A stretch of DNA of 64,000 nt from Ceratodon purpureus (taxonomy: Eukaryota > Streptophyta > Bryopsida > Pseudoditrichales > Ditrichaceae). The DNA is taken from assembly GCA_014871385.1 (NCBI GenBank), contig CM026421.1, positions 12,103,128 to 12,167,127 on the forward strand, given 5' to 3'. Under the pieces are notes generated by a model. The model did not search any database and was not told the DNA's origin. It was given only the letters and a program-made list of their open reading frames with translations. Below are positions 39,743 through 49,265 of this stretch, in pieces; the stretch's first letter is position 1, and each line of letters begins with the position of its first letter. The position numbers were made by a program, and so were the translations under genes.

Positions 39743-40221
39743 ACATTCCTTTAGATTTGGTCCCTTACTGGATCTAGATACGAGTATTCCAGCATAATGG
39801 CTTAGATAATATAGACAATTCTAGGAATAAGACAAGTCGAAACAAGCTTCCGAAATGGTCTTAAAAGTTAGTGGAATATTTCAGAGTTCGTGTATAGTAA
39901 TGGAGTGGCAGAAACCAAGATGTACACCAAGTCAAGAATAGGTAACATGGCTATGGAAATGTGGGATTTTGAATGATTAAATTATAAATTACAGCGCAAT
40001 ATTAATTTTGAGCATTTCTTTTGTAACATTTCATTATTCATAAGACAGCTCTTCGAAGACTTGCAATTTTAGACCTTTACATACACGAGTATAAACTGAA
40101 CACGAGAATCATAAATTTTTTAGTGGTTTGCAATAGAGTAGACGATGCAGTATGTAATGAACTCCACTGAAATCAAATCAAATCAAATGGAAACAATGAT
40201 AGAGCGAGGCCTCTTTCAAAC

Positions 40222-43200
40222 TTAGAAGATGCTACAGTCGCTACTTCCACTCTCAGAACCCGATGACTCAGACTCTCCTTCTACAGCCTCTTCATCGACA
40301 AAAAGAAGGGCCCTGGGATCGAAATTAGTGGGCCGACTAGGAACATATCTAAGTGCACCACATTGAAGCGCTTGTGCTAAGTCCTCTGCATAGTCCGGAA
40401 GAATAAAAGGCTGAACCGGGCTGGAATTAAGACGCCAAGATGGAGGGAACACGGCTCTATGCCCACTTGGCGGTGTTGTCACAACTACTCTGCAATAGAA
40501 AGCCAGAAGTGGTTAGATCGAATAAGTAAATTTGCGTACAGAAATAATACTGGATGCATTGCACGAAACATACAAATTCTAGAGTAAGACTTACAATACT
40601 TAGTGGGTCTTTGTTTCTTTGCTGGTGCTTCCTCTGCTGCTGCCGGTCTAGGATGTTTAGGGGGGCCCATGGGAGATTTTGCTGCCATATACGGTTTGAG
40701 AAGGGCGTTGAATATGGCTTCGTCATCCTCAAAAGCTATAATATGACGACCAATAGCCTGGCAAGCCTTGACAGAGGCCCCTGCAACTCAAAGCAAGGTG
40801 AAGACGTGAGAAACTGAGGAAGGAATGAGAGAAATAATTCTGTAGAGACATGTAAGAACGGTTACCTGTTCCTGCCTTCCAGTCCAGGACTATGTCGCCG
40901 GGCTTCGAGAGCTCTCCAATTATGCTCTGCATCATCCCAGGGGATTTTTCCCTTGGCCCTCTCCATGGAACATCCCCATTCATTTGCTGAGAATCAACGT
41001 CGATAAAGTTGAAAATCGCATCACTCTCGGTAATGTTGAGGTCGCCATGTATGACATCGGATTTCTTCGTTTGAAAGGAGAACTTAGATGGAGGCTCGCC
41101 ACCACGAACGAAGACCCGGATCCAGAACCGATTAGTCTGCAATCAACCAAATTATGTCAGAATGAATAAACGGAAGGGATAGTACGAAGTAAACTGAAGG
41201 AAAGGAAAGGATGAAATTACCAGGTTTCCGGGGTTCGTAGGAGAAGTCAGGCCGAGCTCATTGAAGCCCCACCAGTCTTTGTAAAGGACAAACTTAGTGG
41301 CGCTAGCTTCTTCGAGAATTTCCGTAGCCAACGCTTGATCATTGTTGTAGATGATGCACAGAGCGCCATCATTTTGCAAGTAAAGACTTGCGAAATAGAA
41401 AATGTCGTACACATAATCCTTTTCACGGGAGTTCCAAGGAGGAATCACGGTAGGAGGATAGGAAACGAGAGGGACAGGAAGATTCTCAGGGATGTCAACG
41501 ATGATCAAGTCGACTCCCAGATGATTCTCAACCTGGCACCGCTCAGGAACTTCGTTCTGGCGGCCACGTCCAAACTGGAGAAACAATGCTATAGGGTTAG
41601 ACTGTATGAAATTAATTGAAGTGTATGTAATATCGAATTATGTAAGAAGAGAATCATACCTTGCGCACGAAGTCTAGAGTTTTCACCCAATCCGGATGGC
41701 CACCCTTGTCTTTGAGCTCTATGTTACGAACCAGTAACGGGGTCACGGATGAGTTGATGATAGAAACACCAGTGGAATGGAGAGTTCCTGCGGAGGAGGT
41801 GCTTGCCGGGAGAAGTCTGGCCTTCCTTTGTTCCAGAAGACCTCTGGTGATAGCGGATGCACTGACCGATGAAGGCGCAGGAGTAGGGGACGGATTGGGA
41901 ACGACAATCACAGGAGATGGAATGGCAGCGCCCTTCTCCGGTGCGGAGGACTCTGCACCAGTCTCCTGAGAGCCCTGGGACGTAGCACCCAGCTTTCGCA
42001 GTCGCCGCCCCCGCCCTTTCTTCGGTGGAGGTGCAGATGATTGATCCTGGAGGCCTTCGGCCTCATCAGAACCGTCTCCAGAGTCGTCGATGGCTATTGA
42101 TCCCGCGTCAAGCTCAGCTTTGAGCTCCGCTTCAGAATCAACAACGAAACCTCGAATGCAATCGAGGTACCAACAACCAGCGGCTAGGTGCGGAGAGCTG
42201 AACCTCTTCAGCTGCAGAGGAGTATAGATACACTGATCAGAGCCTCTCTGAATCCACGAGGCGAAGTATGAAGGGAACTTCTCAGGATCAATTGCACCTT
42301 TTGGAAGCAGCTCTCTGTTGAAGTACCTAATGAAAATCAAGTGCCATATTGATCAGAATCATAGTATTGACAGTAAATAAAAGCGAAAAAGAAAAAAAGA
42401 TAAAAATTCGAAGTGCATAAAAGTCATACCGGTATGTCACACGCTTAACAACATCTGCTGCTCCCGGATAAGTGGAAAAATCAGACTTCTTATCAAAAGG
42501 CTTTTCTGCGCGGGTACTTATAAATGCGGGGAAAGCCTTTTCCCAAAGGAGAATACGCCAACTCTCCACATATGCGTCTGGCCGCAACAGTCCCGGGAAG
42601 GACTTCCACTTGATGACAAGGTTCTCGGTCTTGCAGATGTCATCAAACTCCCGGGTAACAGCATCCTCTATCTGCGATTGAAAGGTAAAGTCATCGACAT
42701 AAATATTGACATGGGACAAAGAAGAAGTAGTATCTGTAATTATTTCGAAGTATGAAAGTACTGTACCCCAGCCCAGAATGTTGCCTTGCTCAACCAAGGG
42801 TCAAAGTCGGCCTCCTTAAAGTCCTGGGGCAGAAATCTGTAAGATTGTCGTGCACTTGCTGAAGAGTTCCACCACCTCAGCCAACGCGCCTTGAACTTTG
42901 CATCAACAGCTGCAGGAACAATCTTCTGAAGCTTCTCCACTGTCATCTCCGGCTTGGAGAAATCACTGTAATGCCGATTGATCTGGGAAGTGAACATTAC
43001 ATGAACGGGAAGGTTAGTGTTTAGATTACTTATTCAAAAGTAAAGTAGAGATGTGAAGAAACTAACCTCCGCGAGGAAGTCATCACCGTTTTTGGGATTG
43101 GCAATGGCGAGGTACTTGGTGAAGTCCTTCTTCTTAATGTAGTCGACCATGTTGGTCGAAGCGGCAGACATGGCATCCCATACACCTGCCGCCGTTTGCT

Positions 43201-44239
43201 CTGTTATGGGTGTTTTCTCCTTGTAGGCCCGGGCAGCTTCGTCAGAAGCAGCCACGATTTCTCTCTGGAAAATAAAATAATCAACTTCTGAGTATAAACA
43301 GCATGGCAATTCATGACATTTAGAAGCGTGAGGGGGGGGGGGGGGGTGGAATTGCTTACACGATAAAGAAATGTGATGAAGATTTTGGTTGGCAAAGTAA
43401 ACCATCCAGGAATTGATGGTTTGTGATTCAAACATATTTGGTACTCCGCTGGTGAGAGCAGATCCTTGAATTCCTCCAATTTCATCACACCAAAAGAGCG
43501 AATACGGAAGAGTTTTGCAGGAAGATTACTCTTCACGTAATCATTCTCTGTAGACCTGCTCGAAGATATGGTAGTTAGTTAAAGCCGTGTAGTGAAAGTT
43601 CAAGCAGCTTTCAAGAATTGAGGACAAGAAGTAGGGAAAAAATGCTTACCAGTTGATGTCGTGCATGGCATGAAGAAGGTTTCCCACACGACCGCGTGGG
43701 TCAAGAACAATGCAATGCACGGAGATGTGCCAAGCTGGATCATCATAGTGATGGTTGTTGATATGTCTGTACCATGCGGCAAGGCGATGGTTACCTTCCC
43801 AGACATAGAACATCTTCCCGGAGAACTCCTTCCAGTCCGGATCGGCCAAGAGCTCATCCTCGAAAGCATCGTTGACTTTCTGCCAACAAGGGCTCCAGTC
43901 AGCCTTGATCTCCTCAGTGACATCGGCGGTCTTCTCTTCGTGGTTGTACATGGAAATGTACATGACACGGTCTCCATCTCTATATCCATTGACAAACTCT
44001 CGCTCCAAATGTTGAACTCCCATTTCTCCTACAGGTCGCACTCTTGCCATTGACTGCATCCTGCAGAGGGGTACGAGGATACGGGACTTCGTCTTTGGGA
44101 GTATTCGGAGGTCGTTGATGACGGTTGTAGAGTCCAATTTGAATTGTTTTCTGTGTTCCAATTCACTGTCCACTGCATTCGTCAATTCAATCGGACAAGA
44201 TGGCGCTGGCAACTGATCCTGTGTTTGTGTTTGAGTTAC
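40222..44239 (-). CDS. ParB-like domain plus amino-type DNA methyltransferase, element A
   Basis: Ten exons: 43650-44239, 43360-43555, 43067-43264, 42767-42982, 42430-42671, 41660-42326, 41221-41574, 40866-41136, 40595-40780, 40222-40487. They sum to 3186 nt (1061 residues), all in frame. Residues 60-190 resemble the ParB/sulfiredoxin fold: RVRPVGEMGVQHLEREF, then a strand-rich stretch, then VWEGNHRLAAW (148-152 is EGNHR). Residues 200-480 are not recognised. 481-703 is low-complexity with PPPKKGRGRR, a likely nuclear signal. 704-970 is a permuted methyltransferase: LIIVDIPENLP where motif IV (DPPY) is expected, GALCIIYNND, then PWRGPREKSPGMM, KPGDIVLDWKAGTG (motif I) and KACQAIGRHIIAFEDDEA, the order found in beta-class N4C/N6A DNA methyltransferases. 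The DPPY motif is degenerate, so activity is uncertain. The first exon starts at an acceptor site with no conserved Met, so the true start lies upstream or at an internal Met (MQSMARVRP). Confidence 0.8.
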
Positions 44240-44379
44240 CTGTCAAACGTCATACTTATTTAGAGTTGATTCAAAGATAATGAACGTAAGCAAATCAAAA
44301 ACAATAATGTAGAATATAAGAATTACTTCGCAGACTGGTACATCTCAGACTGCAGCAGAAATAAGTAGAGCTTAGGCCA

Positions 44380-47300
44380 CTATGTGCGTCGTGCACGACT
44401 ATAGTACTCCCTAGCCTGTCTACAGTTCCAGTGACGGCGCCTCTTCCAAAATCGCCTAGTCTGCTGGACAGGGCATGGCAGTATCGCCGGGAGGGCGAAG
44501 ACAACATGGGCTGGCCTCCTCACTCTAATAGGCGAGGATGGAGAAGGTGGAGACATAGGCGGGGTCCCAAGTCTTGGAGAGGTAGGCATGTAGCCCGGGG
44601 ATGTAGGCTCATAGACAGGAGACGTAGGCATGTACTGAGGAGAGTGGACCTCGAGAGGTCCACTACCTAAACCTACAGGGCTGCCCAAATCACATCTACA
44701 TAAATAAGGCTGATCAAAAGAATCCGAGAGGTCGGAGACATTGATGACTGAGATTGGCGAACTGATGGACAAGGGTGCATCTGAGAATACCTAGAGAAAT
44801 AGAACAAAGACAATGTCAGATTCCCAACTAAGCTTTCAAATGAAAATTAGAAAGGACTATGGAGGTTAAATATACTATGCTATTCTTAATTGAGAAGACA
44901 AATTCCAACAACTTACCTCAGTTTCAGCTGGAGTTGGGCCATCAAAGTCACTTGCAGTGAATTGCTCTGTGACCTCCTACAATACAAAGGGAAAACAAAT
45001 AATCAGAAATCATTAGAAAACACCAAACAACAAGAAGAAAGCAACAGTTGACATTTAAACATATTCATTCCCCAGATATAATTCTTATTGTTTTTAAAAT
45101 TAGCCTCCTTCTCCCCCTCCTCCTCCCCCACATCCTCCCCCTCCTCCAGGGGGGGTGTCGGCTCCGAATGCGCCTTGGCGGAGGCACCTCCCCCCGGGTC
45201 AGGGGCCTCCCACTCTTCCTCTGTGGCTGCAAGCATGAGCACGAGGGCCGCGGCCATGGCCTCCGCATTGAGCCCCTGCATAGCACTGCTTGCCGCCCCC
45301 GCAATCACCCCCTCCTCCAGGGGGGGTGTCGGCTCCGAATGCGCCTTGGCGGAGGCACCTCCCCCCGGGTCAGGGGCCTCCCACTCTTCATCTGTGGCTG
45401 CAAGCATGAGCAGAAGGGCCGCGGCATTGGCCTCCGCATTGAGCCCCTGCATAGCACTGCTTGCCGCCCCCGCAATCACCCCCTCCTCCAGGGGGGGTGT
45501 CGGCTCCGAATGCGCCTTGGCGGAGGCACCTCCCCCCGGGTCAGGGGCCTCCCACTCTTCGTCTGTGGCTGCAAGCATGAGCAGCAGGGCCGCGGCATTG
45601 GCCTCCGCATTGAGCCCCTGCATAGCACTGCTTGCCGCCCCCGCAATCACCCCCTCCTCCAGGGGGGGTGTCGGCTCCGAATGCGCCTTGGCGGAGGCAC
45701 CTCCCCCCGGGTCAGGGGCCTCCCACTCTTCCTCTGTGGCTGCAAGCATGAGCACGAGGGCCGCGGCCATGGCCTCCGCATTGAGCCCCTGCATAGCACT
45801 GCTTGCCGCCCCCGCAATCACCCCCTCCTCCAGGGGGGGTGTCGGCTCCGAATGCGCCTTGGCGGAGGCACCTCCCCCCGGGTCAGGGGCCTCCCACTCT
45901 TCATCTGTGGCTGCAAGCATGAGCACGAGGGCCGCGGCCATGGCCTCCGCATTGAGCCCCTGCATAGCACTGCTTGCCGCCCCCGCAATCACCCCCTCCT
46001 CCAGGGGGGGTGTCGGCTCCGAATGCGCCTTGGCGGAGGCACCTCCCCCCGGGACAGGGGCCTCCCACTCTTCCTCTGTGGCTGCAAGCATGAGCACGAG
46101 GGCCGCGGCCATGGCCTCCGCATTGAGCCCCTGCATAGCACTGCTTGCCGCCCCCGCAATCACCCCCTCCTCCAGGGGGGGTGTCGGCTCCGAATGCGCC
46201 TTGGCGGAGGCACCTCCCCCCGGGTCAGGGGCCTCCCACTCTTCCTCTGTGGCTGCAAGCATGAGCACGAGGGCCGCGGCCATGGCCTCCGCATTGAGCC
46301 CCTGCATAGCACTGCTTGCCGCCCCCGCAATCACCCCCTCCTCCAGGGGGGTGTCGCCTCCGAATGCGCCTTGGCGGAGGCACCTCCCCCCGGGTCAGGG
46401 GCCTCCCACTCTTCCTCTGTGGCTGCAAGCATGAGCACGAGGGCCGCGGCCATGGCCTCCGCATTGAGCCCCTGCATAGCACTGCTTGCCGCCCCCGCAA
46501 TCACCCCCTCCTCCAGGGGGGGTGTCGACTCCGAATGCGCCTTGGCGGAGGCACCTCCCCCCGGGTCAGGGGCCGCCCTCTCTTCATCTGTGGCTGCAAG
46601 CATGAGCACGAGGGCCGCGGCCATGGCCTCCGCATTGAGCCCCTGCATAGGACTGCTTGCCGCCCCCGCAATCACCCCCTCCTCCAGGGGGGGTGTCGGC
46701 TCCGAATGCGCCTTGGCGGAGGCACCTCCCCCCGGGTCAGGGGCCTCCCACTCTTCATCTGTGGCTGCAAGCATGAGCACGAGGGCCGCGGCCATGGCCT
46801 CCGCATTGAGCCCCTGCATAGCACTGCTTGCCGCCCCCGCAATCACCCCCTCCTCCATGGGGGGTGTCGGCTCCGAATGCGCCTTGGCGGAGGCACCTCC
46901 CCCCGGGTCAGGGGCCGCCCTCTCTTCATCTGTGGCTGCAAGCATGAGCACGAGGGCCGCGGCCATGGCCTCCGCATTGAGCCCCTGCATAGCACTGCTT
47001 GCCGCCCCCGCAATCACCCCCTCCTCCCAGGGGGGTGTCGGCTCCGAATGCGCCTTGGCGGAGGCACCTCCCCCCGGGTCAGGGGCCTCCCACTCTTCAT
47101 CTGTGGCTGCAAGCATGAGCACGAGGGCCGCGGCATTGGCCTCCGCATTGAGCCCCTGCATAGCACTGCTTGCCGCCCCCGCAATCACCCCCTCCTCTAG
47201 CTCAATCTCGCCCTCTCTCAATGCTTTCAAAAGAGTCAGGCCCCAATTCGTCTCTCACTCATGACCCACAAACAGAACCCCAACAAATCTAAACACCCAC

Positions 47301-48468
47301 AAATCATAAAAACCCAAAACCCGAACTTCGATCCTCACCTCCTCGGTGGCAGGGCCGCGGTCTGACCTGCCATCCTCACTCGCAGTGACCTCCTCCAGAC
47401 GCTCCTCTCCATGCTCATCTCCTCGGTCCGCCATCTCCTTACCTGTGCCCTGCTCTACCGTGGCCGCGGGTGCTTCTTCCGATGGGGCTTGCAAAGAGGC
47501 CTTCCCTCTCCCACCTCGACCCTTACCCCTCCCTCGACCCCTCACCTCCGACTTTCGACCTCTCCCTCGGGCCGACCCCTCATCCATGTCCACTTCTGGA
47601 CCTGGACTTCCCGCAATGTCAAGCGAATGATCATCCTCCCCACTAGTTTCAGTAGGACTTCCAGGGTGCCCTCGCCCCGCTCGTGTAGCAGCAAGTAGTT
47701 CCCCACCTTCGCCCGCCTCCATAATTTGGCGTCTCGCTCTCCTAGCGACTTTTCTCAAGGTCTCATGATCTGACTCCTCGCCCGTACCCACTTCTGGCGT
47801 CTTCTCCTCTTCAACGTCTTGCTCAATCCTAAACAAGTCGCCAATCTGCGCAAATGTTTAGGACTATGATGAAATTTACTACTCCACTTTTATTTTGAAC
47901 AACCGTTCAGATTCATGCAGCTTCACTATTCTAAACAGTAAAACAACGAACTCGCAGCAAAGACATTACTTCAAACGGACTATAATTTACATTTAATATC
48001 TTTTTATTGATGGATTCTGAAACTTACCACATCTATATTACCATGGTCGCCCGACTGAGAACCCGTCCCTTCAGTCGAACACTCCTTGAATCCGAAAGAT
48101 GGTTGCGGTGTCTCCAAAGTCGGACTACAATTCAATCCTAGCTCTTCCGTCATCTCCAGATGTTTCTCTCCGCTACTTATTACTTCATGCTCCTCATGCT
48201 CAACTGCGATATCCTCTAAAACCTCATCTTCCGCCTCTACTATGGACTCTAGAATGAGTTTACGGATGCTACAAAATTTAATTGCCACAGGCAGCCCAGC
48301 TCCTCGAACCTTCAGAGGTGCACTCAAGAGGTTGCCTTTCGACTTTGACTTCCTACTTAATTCTCTCCTCTTCCTCGATCTCCTGTTAGTAAAATCTGTA
48401 CCACCTGGTTTTCTTCTACGCCTAGGAGTGACAAAAGTGGAGGGAGCTGACCCTCCACTCTCCTTCAT
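44380..48468 (-). CDS. basic/heptad-repeat protein module, element A
   Basis: Supported exons: 48028-48468, 47339-47845, 44917-44976, 44380-44790, all phase 0. The 171-bp repeats (45121-47210) lie between exons 2 and 3 and may add a long repeat exon. Exon 1 is basic ([20 protein letters not shown]) with a conserved [20 protein letters not shown]. Exon 2 is acidic and G/R-rich. The last exon has three Y-x-P-T-S-P-x heptads, then [24 protein letters not shown] and a stop after CRQAREYYSRARRT. The start is the first ATG shared with element B (HMKESGG/HMKQSGG); a longer open frame to the right begins with GTG and was not used. This is either a separate protein ending at 44380 or the 5' part of the methyltransferase transcript: exon 3 (ending ETE) and the ParB exon (VTQTQ) are both phase 0, so skipping the heptad exon would fuse them. 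I recognise no enzyme domain. Confidence 0.55.
45121..47210. repeat. GC-rich 171-bp minisatellite, 12 copies
   Basis: Twelve head-to-tail copies of 171 bp (anchor ctcctccagg at 45141, 45312, 45483 and so on). On the minus strand each codes for 57 residues, beginning EEGVIAGAASSAMQGLNAEA and ending in HSEPTPPL. The frame is open through the array except for a one-base deletion near 46348 (six G instead of seven), which splits it into two overlapping frames. Copies differ at few sites (T/D before EEEW, A/V, M/N). The long plus-strand frames over it are mirror effects of a 57-codon period. Confidence 0.9.
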
Positions 48469-49265
48469 ATGTCTAACTAACGAGAGAAGTCTCCTCACAA
48501 TATAGCTCTCCTCCTAACTTCCCTCTAACTTATGTATCCCAAACCTGCAACCCCCCTGACTCAGCCCTAAATACTTTCCATATTCTAAACCTACTTGAAT
48601 TAATGAAAACTAAAAACAAATTGCAACTTGAATTAAAGCTGATGAGATCAATCTATATTTGAAGAGAATAAACCAAGCCCACATAATATTAAAAGATTTG
48701 AATTAAGCACAGGAATACTTGTATTAAATATGGATGCAAGTGACGGCTCACTCTAATCTCACTCACAGTCTATCTGTCCAGCACTTTATTATGAATATTG
48801 AGGAACTCTAACACTAAAAAAAATATAGAATTTGAATAAATCATATGCTTGCATTAGTCCTATAAATATAAAACTAATGCATGAATTTGATTTATTCAAA
48901 TTCTATATATTTATTGTTTTAAATGCAGAAAGAGTAGACGGCTCTTTTTAATCCAATCAAACCCCATAAAATATAGAATCTGCTCCACCATTCAAATACG
49001 CGAAGCAATATTCTAAAAATCTTCCTACATATTTATGGGCCTGCAAAAAGCAACATTATAATTAGTTAGCGCCGTCTCTCTTTAATCATTCATTCGTTAC
49101 GTAGCAGAATGAATCATTACCTAGTCGTCCACATGGACATTCCAATTTGAATAAAATGATCAACAGCGATGCATCATTCCTCTCACTCCGCTCTCGCGAT
49201 ACTGCTTTGCTACTACACTCACTCTTCTTCCTTCTTCCTCTAGTACATTTGTGTTGCCTGCGAAT
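48469..49265. promoter_or_regulatory. divergent promoter region of element A
   Basis: About 800 bp between two genes pointing away from each other; in element B the same interval is about 600 bp (62757-63355). AT-rich, with a hairpin-forming inverted repeat at 48824-48909. It probably holds both promoters and 5' UTRs. I do not assign individual TATA boxes. Confidence 0.5.
48824..48909. repeat. inverted repeat, about 35-bp arms
   Basis: The left arm (48824-48857, starting tatagaatttgaataaatca) is nearly the reverse complement of the right arm (48874-48909), with a 16-base loop. It could be a MITE remnant or a hairpin in the divergent promoter. The equivalent interval of element B does not obviously contain it. 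Confidence 0.75.

Noticed and set aside
45048-47264. 738-residue plus-strand ORF
   Set aside because: It is the mirror of the 171-bp repeat array; repeats of a multiple of three open several frames at once, and the homologous minus-strand gene flanks explain the locus.
48468-48498. Upstream start of the heptad module (and its equivalent at 62798)
   Set aside because: The open frame there begins with GTG in both copies; the first conserved ATG is at 48468 and 62756.
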